From: G963663315 sp963663315
GTDB taxonomy: Bacteria; Pseudomonadota; Gammaproteobacteria; Arenicellales; Poriferihabitantaceae
DNA: 64,000 bases
Assembly: GCA_963663315.1 (NCBI GenBank)
Contig: OY760176.1
Location: 2,108,001-2,172,000 of the forward strand
Reading direction: 5' to 3'
Part shown: positions 25,761 to 34,219 of the stretch, in pieces
How positions within the stretch are numbered: position 1 is the first letter of the stretch
Layout of the letters: every line of letters begins with the position of its first letter
Translations under genes and position numbers: made by a program
The notes under the pieces: model-generated
Databases searched by the model: none
What the model saw: only the letters and a program-made list of their open reading frames with translations
Told to the model about the DNA's origin: nothing

Positions 25761-26698
25761 TATCCGTTCTCCGGGTTGATCCTTGATTTCAAACTGCCCC
25801 GCCCGGCTATCCCCCTCGGGAAACCGAGTATTTCCCTGCTGTCGTAGTATTTATCGGCCACGCCCCTGGCCAGATTTCGCACCCGACCAATGTATCTCGC
25901 CCTTTCAGTAACACCGATTGCGCGGCGGGCATCCAGCAAATTGAACGTATGGGAAGCTTTCAGAACCTGCTCATAAGCCGGCAGGGACAGATTTTTTTCC
26001 AATAGTTGACGGGCGGTGGTTTCCGCACTGTCGAATTGTTCCTTCAAGATCCCTACATCAGCATGATCAAAATTGTAGGCAGACTGCTCTCGTTCGTTTT
26101 GCAGGTACAAATCTCCGTATTTGTATTGACCTGCAGTATCGGATTTGCTGACTTGATTCCAGACAAGATCGAATACGGAATCCACCCCTTGCAGAAACAT
26201 CGCAATACGCTCCAATCCATAGGTGATTTCTCCGCTCACGGGCCTGCAATCGCGGCCTCCGACCTGTTGAAAATAAGTAAACTGGGAGACTTCCATGCCG
26301 TTCAGCCAGATCTCCCAGCCCAGACCCCAGGCCCCCAGCGTAGGTGACTCCCAATCATCTTCAACAAAACGAATATCGTCTTTCTGCATATCCAGCCCTA
26401 AGCGGGTCAACGAACCCAGATACAAGTCCTGAAAATTATCCGGCGAAGGTTTCAGGATTACCTGAAACTGGAAATAATGCTGCAATCGGTTGGGGTTGTC
26501 ACCATAGCGGCCATCCGCAGGCCGACGGGATGGCTGAACATAGGCCGCACGAATCGGCTCCGGACCCACTGCTGCCAGGAAGGTTGCCGGATGAAATGTA
26601 CCCGCCCCCACCTCCATGTCATAGGGTTGCATGATTACGCAGCCCTGCTCAGCCCAGTATTGCTGCAGGGTCATGATCAACTGCTGAAATGTGAGCAT
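25760..26698 (-). CDS. glyQ: Glycine--tRNA ligase alpha subunit
   Basis: Catalytic class II subunit that forms glycyl-adenylate. The sequence MLTFQQLIMTLQQYWAEQGC and MQPYDMEVGAGTFHPATFL, QPSRRPADGRYGDNPNR and GLERIAMFLQ match the family closely, including the class II motifs. Length is 312 residues. First gene of a same-strand series glyQ-glyS-mazG-like-gmhB-plsC, an arrangement common in gammaproteobacteria apart from the MazG-like insertion. Confidence 0.97.
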   Translation of the reverse strand: MLTFQQLIMTLQQYWAEQGCVIMQPYDMEVGAGTFHPATFLAAVGPEPIRAAYVQPSRRPADGRYGDNPNRLQHYFQFQVILKPSPDNFQDLYLGSLTRLGLDMQKDDIRFVEDDWESPTLGAWGLGWEIWLNGMEVSQFTYFQQVGGRDCRPVSGEITYGLERIAMFLQGVDSVFDLVWNQVSKSDTAGQYKYGDLYLQNEREQSAYNFDHADVGILKEQFDSAETTARQLLEKNLSLPAYEQVLKASHTFNLLDARRAIGVTERARYIGRVRNLARGVADKYYDSREILGFPRGIAGRGSLKSRINPENG

Positions 26699-26745
26699 AC
26701 TGTTCGGAATCCGGATACTTTAGGTGAACGGATCAGTCCGCATTG

Positions 26746-28386
26746 TCAAATTGGCGAATTCAATTCAGTGATTTCTGCCAGATCCAGGCGCAGACGATCC
26801 AGAGCTCCGAGTCTATCGCCTTTTAGTTCGATGCGCATTATCGGACGCGCCTTGTTTTCAAGAACCAGATAGTCGCCATCAGCCTGCGCACGATGAAGAT
26901 CATCAAAGCCGTATTTCCGACCCGGCACCGGCAAGGACTCAAGTCCAGGGCTGATAATCTGAATAAAGCAACCGCTCGCAGGCCCGCCCTTGTGTAATTG
27001 CCCTGTGGAATGCAGGTAACGCGGGCCAAATCCCAGCGTTGTGGGCAAATCAAACCGGCGGGACAACTGCGCCCTGATTTGCTGAAGTTTTTCCTCTACC
27101 TGATCAAAAACCGGCAACCAGGCCAGAATGCCAAGATATTCAACCGCTGACATGCTGGATTGAAACCGGTCTAATACATCCGCAAGCTGACTACAGCATG
27201 ATTCGCCCACAATGACATCACTGGCATAAAAAATACAATAATCATTTTCCAGTAAAACCCTGAGCTCAACAGATCGATTATTTTCGATGAATGTCCGGGT
27301 TTGGCTTTTTGCCTGTTCAACGTCCGGCTGGTCAAAGGGATTAACATCCATCATCGCCGAAGCCAGGGCAGTCGCCATTTGCCAGCGGAAAAATTCGCTG
27401 GCAATATCATAAGGTCCCTTTAACGTCCAGCTCATATCTGCATCCGGGGCTGACCGATTACCTGACCCGCAACCGAATCCGATGTTTATTGTCAGGCAGC
27501 GCGCTGGTGGCTTCAGTTTACGCTCTGTATGTGTTTCGCCATAAATCGGAATCAGTCCAGTACCATTTTTTCCGGTACTTTCAGCAATCAGTTGTTCGAT
27601 CCAGATCGCCAGAACCTGAATCGGTTTTGCGATGTTCAGCCGCATCTGATTCTTCCCCGCCAACACGCTGCTGCCTAACAATTCAGCCAACTCGGTGACC
27701 GTTGTGTCGTCACCTGATTTCACCTGTTCACAGAACTGCCTGAGGTTTTCAAGCAATAAACCCAGATCAACGCCAATCAGCGCTGCCGGAACCAGGCCAA
27801 AGAAACTCAGCGCGGAGTACCGTCCTCCTATATCCTCGGGATTCAGGAATACACGGCAAAAACCCGACTTCCCGGCCTCTTGAGCAAGTGGGGACCCTGC
27901 ATCTGTAATCGCAATAAACCGATCACCCGGATGCTTTGGTTTTGAACCTGCTTTCTGATAAAACCAGGCCAACAAATCCATAGTCTCCAGCGTGGTGCCG
28001 GATTTGCTGGAGACAACGAACAATGCCCTTTCGATGTCGAGATCCAGAGCATTGATTTGCGCAGGGGAAGTGGTATCGACTACGGTCAGTTGCAAAAACC
28101 CTGCCCGACTTCCAAATACGCCGGAAAATACTTCAGCAGCCAGACTCGACCCACCCATGCCCAGCAGGACGACATGATCGTACCTGCCGGACTTGCAGAC
28201 CTCCTCTGCCCAGGCAGACAGTGAATCGACATGCTCGCCCATCCACTCAACCGCATCCAGCCATCCCAGCCAATTTCCCGGGTCATCTCCGTGCGTCAAT
28301 GGTGATTTCCACAGGGTCGTGTCTTTTTGCCACAATCTGTCAATCATTTTTCCGGGGTTTTCCGGCTGGCTCGGAAACGTGCTCAT
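26746..28386 (-). CDS. Glucose-6-phosphate isomerase of the transaldolase-fusion (Tal-Pgi) type
   Basis: Interconverts glucose-6-phosphate and fructose-6-phosphate. It contains two SIS domains with VVLLGMGGSSLAAEVF, VVSSKSGTTLETMDLL (sugar-phosphate loop) and GPRYLHSTGQLHKGG (catalytic His region). The C-terminal half (PGRKYGFDDLHRAQADGDY) resembles the isomerase half of bifunctional transaldolase/phosphoglucose isomerase proteins more than classical Pgi. No transaldolase domain is attached: the protein starts directly at the isomerase part and has 546 residues. The product, fructose-6-phosphate, feeds GlmS and gluconeogenesis. It lies 8 bases downstream of the WaaP-like kinase gene. Confidence 0.88.
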   Translation of the reverse strand: MSTFPSQPENPGKMIDRLWQKDTTLWKSPLTHGDDPGNWLGWLDAVEWMGEHVDSLSAWAEEVCKSGRYDHVVLLGMGGSSLAAEVFSGVFGSRAGFLQLTVVDTTSPAQINALDLDIERALFVVSSKSGTTLETMDLLAWFYQKAGSKPKHPGDRFIAITDAGSPLAQEAGKSGFCRVFLNPEDIGGRYSALSFFGLVPAALIGVDLGLLLENLRQFCEQVKSGDDTTVTELAELLGSSVLAGKNQMRLNIAKPIQVLAIWIEQLIAESTGKNGTGLIPIYGETHTERKLKPPARCLTINIGFGCGSGNRSAPDADMSWTLKGPYDIASEFFRWQMATALASAMMDVNPFDQPDVEQAKSQTRTFIENNRSVELRVLLENDYCIFYASDVIVGESCCSQLADVLDRFQSSMSAVEYLGILAWLPVFDQVEEKLQQIRAQLSRRFDLPTTLGFGPRYLHSTGQLHKGGPASGCFIQIISPGLESLPVPGRKYGFDDLHRAQADGDYLVLENKARPIMRIELKGDRLGALDRLRLDLAEITELNSPI

Positions 28387-28394
28387 GTCATTAT

Positions 28395-29087
28395 CTACAA
28401 TCCGAAATGCTCGAGTTCCCGTTCGAAATGGCGGTACAACAGCGGGCGATCATTCCAGTTTTTAAGGAACCGCGCCTTGTCGCGCCGCAACGCTCTTAGA
28501 TGAAAGAGCTTACAGCGGTGTTGTTTCGCGCTATCAAGGTCAATCACAACCAGATCATCATCGTGTACCAGCAGGTTGGTTGCTTTCATATCACCGTGAG
28601 AGAAATCATGGTTCAGAAAAACCTCAAATAATGCCCGCAATTTTCCCTGAATGGATCGAAGCGGCGCTGCCCGGTCTTCGATGCCGAGATAGTCTGCCAG
28701 CACGATGCTATCCACGAATCGGCTGACATACCAGGAGCGTCCGGCAAAAGGGCCGAACCGGCTCTCAATCATCGCAACCGGCTGCGCCACCCTGATACCT
28801 GCACTGCTGAATTTATCCGCCATCTCAAGACAGATTCTGGCACGGCTGATTTGAAAGTTTCTCCGCAGCAGATGCCAAAGGTTTTTAGTGTTATATCGTT
28901 TGACTATCAGGTCACCAATTTCTGATTGCACCCGGTACAGTGTCGTGGTCTGATCATCCTTGAGCGTGATTGCGCCTGTCAGCATGTCCCCTTTTCGACA
29001 ACCCCCCTCCAGTTCCCCCAAGAGTTTTTCCAGATCGACACCGGCCGTGCGGGCTTCGGCGCTTTGAAACCGGATCTTCAACTTCAT
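28395..29087 (-). CDS. Lipopolysaccharide kinase (WaaP/KdkA-like) family protein
   Basis: Small protein-kinase-like enzyme of the LPS kinase family, which phosphorylates Kdo or heptose in the inner core at the cytoplasmic face. Visible: DLIVKRYN with the ATP-binding Lys, the catalytic loop HDFSHGDMKATNLL (His-Gly-Asp plus Asn), and VVIDLDSAK in place of the DFG segment. At 230 residues it is close to KdkA in size. Which sugar is modified cannot be told. It lies between purC and the isomerase gene on the same strand. A second kinase-like gene is at 36684. Confidence 0.82.
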   Translation of the reverse strand: MKLKIRFQSAEARTAGVDLEKLLGELEGGCRKGDMLTGAITLKDDQTTTLYRVQSEIGDLIVKRYNTKNLWHLLRRNFQISRARICLEMADKFSSAGIRVAQPVAMIESRFGPFAGRSWYVSRFVDSIVLADYLGIEDRAAPLRSIQGKLRALFEVFLNHDFSHGDMKATNLLVHDDDLVVIDLDSAKQHRCKLFHLRALRRDKARFLKNWNDRPLLYRHFERELEHFGL

Positions 29088-29120
29088 CGGTGCAACCGAT
29101 TCCCACTGTCAACGATCAGA

Positions 29121-30011
29121 TCAGGATGTAAGCGCCCGCTCCACATCTGCGTATTTCTGTGCTGTTCTGGTTATGATCTCTTGCGGCAGTTGCGGGGCCG
29201 GGGGGGTTTTGTTCCAATCCAGAGATTCGAGATAATCCCTGACAAATTGTTTGTCAAAGCTCGGTGGGCTTGTCCCCGGTTGATATTGATCCATCGGCCA
29301 GAAACGGGATGAGTCAGGGGTCAGAACTTCGTCTATCAAATGCAATGTGTTGTTCTCATCAAGGCCAAACTCAAATTTGGTATCGGCAATGATGATGCCG
29401 CGAGTCCCTGCAAATTCTGCTGCGAGAGTATAAATCTCCAGACTCAAATCCCGAACCCGCTCAGCCAGACTTTCCCCAAGAAGTTCGACGGTTTGCTGGT
29501 AGCTGATGTTTTCATCGTGGTCACCCGCTTCCGCTTTAGTGGAAGGGGTGAAAACAGCTTCTGGCAGCCGGTCTGCCTGCCTCAGGTTCTCAGGCAGGGC
29601 GATTCCGCATACTGCTCCGGTTTTTTGATAGTCTTTCCAGCCCGATCCGATCAGATATCCTCTGACAATGGCCTCAATCGGCAGCGGTTTCAGTTTCTTG
29701 ACGACTATGCTGCGCCCGGCAAGTGCAAGCCTGTCCCCGGAGTGGGTCACAACCTGATCCAGCGTCTTGTCACTTAAATGATTCGGGGTCAAATGCGAGG
29801 TCCGCTCAAACCAGAAATGCGCAACCCGGGTCAGTATTTCGCCCTTACCCGGGATCGGTTGGGGAAGAACGACATCAAAGGCAGAAAGACGGTCACTGGT
29901 GACGATCAATAAATGATCATCATCTACAGCGTAAATATCTCTTACCTTTCCCCGGTGCAACAGCTCAAGGTCAACAAGGTCGGATTTAAACAGGGTCTGG
30001 CTCATATTCAT
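29121..30011 (-). CDS. purC: Phosphoribosylaminoimidazole-succinocarboxamide synthase
   Basis: SAICAR synthase: joins aspartate to CAIR in purine synthesis. ELLHRGKVRDIYAVDDDHLLIVTSDRLSAFDV is the nucleotide-binding start of the family, followed by EAIVRGYLIGSGWKDYQKTG and IIADTKFEFG with DEVLTPDSSRFWP. At 296 residues it belongs to the longer (yeast-like/type 2) group. Apart from shared strand with parC there is no pathway neighbour here. Confidence 0.96.
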   Translation of the reverse strand: MNMSQTLFKSDLVDLELLHRGKVRDIYAVDDDHLLIVTSDRLSAFDVVLPQPIPGKGEILTRVAHFWFERTSHLTPNHLSDKTLDQVVTHSGDRLALAGRSIVVKKLKPLPIEAIVRGYLIGSGWKDYQKTGAVCGIALPENLRQADRLPEAVFTPSTKAEAGDHDENISYQQTVELLGESLAERVRDLSLEIYTLAAEFAGTRGIIIADTKFEFGLDENNTLHLIDEVLTPDSSRFWPMDQYQPGTSPPSFDKQFVRDYLESLDWNKTPPAPQLPQEIITRTAQKYADVERALTS

Positions 30012-30068
30012 TGTATACAGGATAGGATAAGGTGATTCACTAAAGGATTGTTGAATTTTACAGGAACG

Positions 30069-32342
30069 TCATTTTGGAATTGGCGCAATGGACTGAACCC
30101 GACGAAATCCTTTCGGTAAAAACTTCCCTCGTTTCGCCCGGCTATCAACATAGTTGTCAAAATCCGCAGGTCTCATGTTCAGGTAGCGTTTTCCACTGTC
30201 GATACGCAGGTTATGACCTTCCTGGAAAACAGTTACGTCAACCACGAACTCTTCGCCCGATTTAAACTTTGCTGCAGAAATACTGATCAATCGTATGCCC
30301 TTGCCCTTGTTCAACCGGACCAGTTCACCCACGGTAAAAATCAACAACCTGCCAACGCTGGTCACCACTGCGACCCAGTCATCGTCAAAATCAGCGATCG
30401 GCCGGGGCATCAGCACACTGGCCCCGTCGGTCACCCGCAAAACCGACTTGCCTGCCTTGATTCGGGCATTGAGGTTCGAAAGTGTCGCAACAAACCCGTA
30501 TCCCGCATCGGTGGCGAGCAGGTATTCCGATATTTCGTTACCCATCATCATTCCCTGGAAAGTCGCCCCGGGTCGGGGAGTGCAACTGCTGCTCAACGGC
30601 TCGCCAAAGCTGCGGGCAGAGGGCAGATCATGAGCGGCTATCGAATAAGTCCTGCCATCGGAATCGATCGCAACCAGAATATCGCTGGTTTTTCCCTTGA
30701 CCGAGCACAGGTGCCGGTCTCCGGTTTTGAAATTCAGCTTATCGATATCGACATCATGACCGGTTGCAGCCCGAATCCAGCCTTTGGCGGACAACATCAC
30801 GGTCACGGCTTTTGCCGGAACTAACTCGTTATAATCCAATGCCTTTGCCGCAGTACGTTGGACAATCGGGGATCTTCTGTAGTCACCATACTTCTCGGCA
30901 TCAGCCAGCAATTCATCCCGGACAACGGCTTTGAGTCGAGCCCTGGATTCAAGCAGGTTACCCAGAGCCTGCGCTTCCTTTTCCAGTTCGTCCTGCTGCG
31001 TACGAATTTTCATTTCCTCGAGTTTGGCGAGATTGCGCAGACGGGTATCCAGAATCGCATCCGCCTGTAGACTGCTCAGGTCGAATCGCTCGGTCAACCT
31101 GGCCCTGGGGTCGTCTTCATATCGAATAATTTGAATAACCTCATCCAGATTCAGAAAGACAACCAGCAGTCCCTGCAACACATGAAGCCGGGCAAGTACC
31201 GTGTCATATCGAAACTGCAAACGACGTTTGACCGTGGCAATGCGAAAATCAAGCCACTCCGAGAGCAGTCCTTTGAGATCAAATACCTTTGGACGACCGT
31301 CCAGGCCAATCATGTTCATGTTGACGCGAAAACTTCTTTCAAGATCGGTAATGGCAAACAGGTGCTGCATCAAAGCCTCCTGATCAACCCGATTCGAGCG
31401 CAATTCGATAACCAGCCTGGTTGGGTTTTCATGATCGGACTCATCTCTCAGGTCCAGCACCATCGGTAATTTTTTTGCCAGCATTTGCGCTGCGATCTGT
31501 TCCTGGATTTTCGAACCGGAAACGTGATAGGGCAAAGCGGTGACAACAATGTTGCCGTCTTCGGCTTGCCAGGCTGCCCGTTGTTTGATTCCGCCAAGGC
31601 CAGACTTGTAAATTTCGAGTATTTCAGTTCGGCTGGAAATAATTTCAGCCTCGGTAGGGAAATCCGGACCTTTTATGTGCTGGCAAATCCGGGTCAGTGT
31701 GGTTGCCGGATCATCCAGCAGTCGTACGCAGGCGGTCACCACTTCGCGCAAATTGTGGGGGGGAATGTCGGTTGCCATACCGACAGCAATGCCTGAACCA
31801 CCATTCAACAGCACATTCGGCAAGCGTGCCGGAAGCTGCCGGGGTTCGTCCAGGGTGCCATCAAAATTGGGTACCCAGTCGGTGGTGCCCTGATCCACTT
31901 CTTCCAGCAGCAACTGGGCATATCTGGTCAAACGGGATTCGGTGTACCGCATTGCAGCAAACGATTTGGGGTCATCCTGACTGCCCCAGTTTCCCTGGCC
32001 ATCAATCAGCGGATAGCGGTAACTGAATGGTTGCGCCATCAAAACCATTGCTTCATAGCAGGAAGTGTCGCCGTGAGGGTGGAATTTTCCCAATACATCA
32101 CCCACAGTGCGGGCGGACTTCTTGAATTTAGCGGTGGCATGAAGACCGAGGTCGGACATGGCGTAGACAATGCGGCGCTGGACCGGCTTCAGCCCGTCTG
32201 TAATACTGGGCAGAGCCCGGTCGAGAATCACGTACATCGAATAGTGCAAATACGCTTTCTCGGCAAACTCGGCCATCGGCACGATTCCGATTTTGACGGG
32301 TGTTTCTGTCTCCAGTTGTTTAGATGAGGGCTTTCTCGCCAT
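30069..32342 (-). CDS. parC: DNA topoisomerase IV subunit A
   Basis: Cleavage and religation subunit of topoisomerase IV, which separates linked daughter chromosomes. AYLHYSMYVILDRALP opens the winged-helix region, HPHGDTSCYEAMVLMAQP is the quinolone-target loop, and MRYTESRLT holds the active-site Tyr (near residue 130). In the quinolone loop the position equal to E. coli Ser80 is Thr and the Glu84 equivalent is kept. The short, poorly conserved C-terminal blades and 757-residue length fit ParC rather than GyrA, which has a GyrA box and is longer. parE is not in the window. Confidence 0.95.
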   Translation of the reverse strand: MARKPSSKQLETETPVKIGIVPMAEFAEKAYLHYSMYVILDRALPSITDGLKPVQRRIVYAMSDLGLHATAKFKKSARTVGDVLGKFHPHGDTSCYEAMVLMAQPFSYRYPLIDGQGNWGSQDDPKSFAAMRYTESRLTRYAQLLLEEVDQGTTDWVPNFDGTLDEPRQLPARLPNVLLNGGSGIAVGMATDIPPHNLREVVTACVRLLDDPATTLTRICQHIKGPDFPTEAEIISSRTEILEIYKSGLGGIKQRAAWQAEDGNIVVTALPYHVSGSKIQEQIAAQMLAKKLPMVLDLRDESDHENPTRLVIELRSNRVDQEALMQHLFAITDLERSFRVNMNMIGLDGRPKVFDLKGLLSEWLDFRIATVKRRLQFRYDTVLARLHVLQGLLVVFLNLDEVIQIIRYEDDPRARLTERFDLSSLQADAILDTRLRNLAKLEEMKIRTQQDELEKEAQALGNLLESRARLKAVVRDELLADAEKYGDYRRSPIVQRTAAKALDYNELVPAKAVTVMLSAKGWIRAATGHDVDIDKLNFKTGDRHLCSVKGKTSDILVAIDSDGRTYSIAAHDLPSARSFGEPLSSSCTPRPGATFQGMMMGNEISEYLLATDAGYGFVATLSNLNARIKAGKSVLRVTDGASVLMPRPIADFDDDWVAVVTSVGRLLIFTVGELVRLNKGKGIRLISISAAKFKSGEEFVVDVTVFQEGHNLRIDSGKRYLNMRPADFDNYVDSRAKRGKFLPKGFRRVQSIAPIPK

Positions 32343-32351
32343 ATTCGGGAT

Positions 32352-32879
32352 TTAGACTTCCAGAAGCCTCGGCATCATTTCGACCAGGTTGCAAGGACGG
32401 GTGCGGTAATCCAGCTGGTGGCAAATCAGTTTATCCCAAGCCAGCCTGACCGCTCCAGGTGAACCCGGAAGAACAAAAACATAAGTTCCGTTTGCGACCC
32501 CGGCCAAAGTACGCGATTGCAGTGTCGAAGTTCCGATGTCATCGTAGGACAGGAACCGGAACATTTCTCCGAATCCATCAAGCGTCTTGTCGAGCAACGG
32601 CGTGATTGCTTCCGGGGAGCCGTCCCTGCCACTCACGCCGGTCCCCCCGGTCATGATCACGACTTGTACTACCGGATTTGCAATCCATTTCGAAACCATC
32701 GCCCGGATTTGATAAATATCATCTGCAACGATTCGCTTCTCATGCAATTGATGACCTGCGTCAGTCAACCGACTTACCAGTGTGTCTCCCGATTTGTCAT
32801 TACTATCGGTTCGGCTGTCGGATATCGTCAAAACCGATATCGTGGTTGCAATGAACTCACGTTTTGCTGTATTTGACAT
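32352..32879 (-). CDS. moaB: Molybdenum cofactor biosynthesis protein MoaB
   Basis: MoaB/MogA-fold protein thought to bind molybdopterin and, in some bacteria, adenylate it. ISVLTISDSRTDSNDKSGDTL starts the fold, then MTGGTGVSGRDGSPEAI (the TGGTG pterin-binding loop) and FVLPGSPGAVRLAWDKL. Length 175 residues. It is divergent from moaD-moaE, 76 bases apart, so the region holds both halves of a small cofactor locus; moaA and moaC are not in the window. Confidence 0.95.
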   Translation of the reverse strand: MSNTAKREFIATTISVLTISDSRTDSNDKSGDTLVSRLTDAGHQLHEKRIVADDIYQIRAMVSKWIANPVVQVVIMTGGTGVSGRDGSPEAITPLLDKTLDGFGEMFRFLSYDDIGTSTLQSRTLAGVANGTYVFVLPGSPGAVRLAWDKLICHQLDYRTRPCNLVEMMPRLLEV

Positions 32880-32907
32880 GGTTTATCTCTGCGAAAGACT
32901 GGTTAAA

Positions 32908-32916
32908 TGCTATAGT
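32908..32916 (+). promoter_or_regulatory. Extended -10 promoter for moaD-moaE
   Basis: TGCTATAGT lies 39 bases before the moaD start in the moaB/moaD divergent gap. It fits an extended -10 element with one mismatch to TATAAT. No clear -35 box or molybdenum cofactor riboswitch is visible in the short leader. Confidence 0.4.
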
Positions 32917-32955
32917 ATCGGAACACTTCACGTCTGTTGATTTTACCTGAATAAA

Positions 32956-33186
32956 ATGGTTGTTACAGTAAGAACCTTTGCCGGCTTCCGTGAAGAGCTT
33001 GGCTTTGACAGAAAATCAATATACCTGCCCAAACCGATCACTGTGGAAGGGGTGTGGGAGGTCATCAGTGAATCCGACATCCCGGTAAATCTGCTTTGCG
33101 CGGTAAATCAGGAGTACGCCCTGCTCGACCAAATGGTCGCTGATGGCGATGAGATTGCCTTTTTCCCACCGGTCAATGGGGGCTGA
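32956..33186 (+). CDS. moaD: Molybdopterin synthase sulfur-carrier subunit
   Basis: Ubiquitin-like small subunit whose C-terminal Gly-Gly is thiocarboxylated and donates sulfur to precursor Z. The 76 residues end FFPPVNGG, giving the essential terminal diglycine. GDEIAFFPPV is the family C-terminal block. moaE overlaps its last codons. Confidence 0.93.
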   Translation: MVVTVRTFAGFREELGFDRKSIYLPKPITVEGVWEVISESDIPVNLLCAVNQEYALLDQMVADGDEIAFFPPVNGG

Positions 33187-33637
33187 AGTGCAGATTGAAA
33201 TTCGGCAACAGCGATTTGATCCCTGGCAGGAGCTTGCCCGTTATCAGAACGAGAGCGGCCTGTTGCCGGGAAGTTACGGCGCCTGTGCTGCTTTCGTCGG
33301 CACAATGCGGGATTTCAATCAGGGAGAAAATGTCAGGGAGATGGTTCTCGAACATTATTCCGGCATGACGGAAAAACTGCTGATCGACCATGCCGAGGCG
33401 CTGGCGCTGCGCCATGACTTGCTGGAACTCCTGATTTTGCACCGTGTCGGCAGAATTCTGCCGAATGATTCAATCGTTCTGGTGGCGGCGTGGTCTGCAC
33501 ACCGGGGGGCAGCATTGGATGCCTGCCGCGAAATGATGGAGTACCTGAAATCCCAAGCCACATTCTGGAAAAAGGAAACCCTGATTGATTCGGCTGAGTC
33601 TGCCAGGCAGCGCTGGGTCGATAATGTTTCCGGTTAG
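33176..33637 (+). CDS. moaE: Molybdopterin synthase catalytic subunit
   Basis: Large subunit of molybdopterin synthase, forming a heterotetramer with MoaD. GACAAFVGTMRDFNQGENV, LEHYSGMTEKLL, HRVGRILPNDSIVLVA and AHRGAALDACREMMEYLKSQATFWKKE include the catalytic Lys pair. The ATG at 33176 overlaps the moaD end by 11 bases; a GTG at 33188 is an alternative start just after the moaD stop. Either gives about 150 residues. Confidence 0.94.
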   Translation: MGAEVQIEIRQQRFDPWQELARYQNESGLLPGSYGACAAFVGTMRDFNQGENVREMVLEHYSGMTEKLLIDHAEALALRHDLLELLILHRVGRILPNDSIVLVAAWSAHRGAALDACREMMEYLKSQATFWKKETLIDSAESARQRWVDNVSG

Positions 33638-33666
33638 CGCAGGATTCTCCAGGCAATCGACGAGCA

Positions 33667-34188
33667 TTATAAAAACGGCTCCACCATGCTGGCAAGCTCT
33701 GTATGGGAAAGCTTGCCGAGCCTGTTACTCACGAGTTGGCCATCGCGATCAAAGATGGCAGTAAACGGGAGTGCGCCGGCATTGCGGTTGCCATGGGAGG
33801 CCAGCAATTCACTGCTGTCGACAATCGACACCAGCGACGGGTAATTGATACCGATCTGGTCACCGAAGGCGCGGGCCGAATCGAGTAAATCATGGGCAAC
33901 ACCGATAACCTGTACGCCCTTTGCAGACATGGCGGCATTGAAATCAATCAGCATCGGAATTTCTTCCAGGCAAGGCGGACACCATGTTGCCCAATGGTTG
34001 ACGACAACAACCTGCCCGAGCCATTCCTCGCCCGTGCGGATATTCTTGCGGGTATCCGGTAATTCCAGTTGCTGTAGTACGGCAAGTACTGGCCGGTTGT
34101 CAGTCGAGGAAAATTGCTTTACACCGAGATAACCCCCAGCCAGCATGAAGAAAAGACTGAAAATGCCGATCAGCCAGTTTTTTTTCAA
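33667..34188 (-). CDS. TlpA-like periplasmic thioredoxin, membrane-anchored
   Basis: Thioredoxin-fold reductase of the TlpA/ResA family. From a TTG at 34188 (GGGAGA six bases upstream) it has a Lys-rich start and a hydrophobic anchor (about residues 5-22), then the domain with NHWATWCPPCLEEIP (Cys70 and Cys73) and a GALPFTAIFD cis-Pro segment. The frame is open further upstream but that part overlaps the dsbD end and lacks features. The position just downstream of dsbD suggests that DsbD keeps it reduced, for example for cytochrome c maturation; that partnership is inferred. Confidence 0.88.
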   Translation of the reverse strand: MKKNWLIGIFSLFFMLAGGYLGVKQFSSTDNRPVLAVLQQLELPDTRKNIRTGEEWLGQVVVVNHWATWCPPCLEEIPMLIDFNAAMSAKGVQVIGVAHDLLDSARAFGDQIGINYPSLVSIVDSSELLASHGNRNAGALPFTAIFDRDGQLVSNRLGKLSHTELASMVEPFL

Positions 34189-34219
34189 CAGATTTCTCCC
34201 AACCGGAATTGCATTGTAG

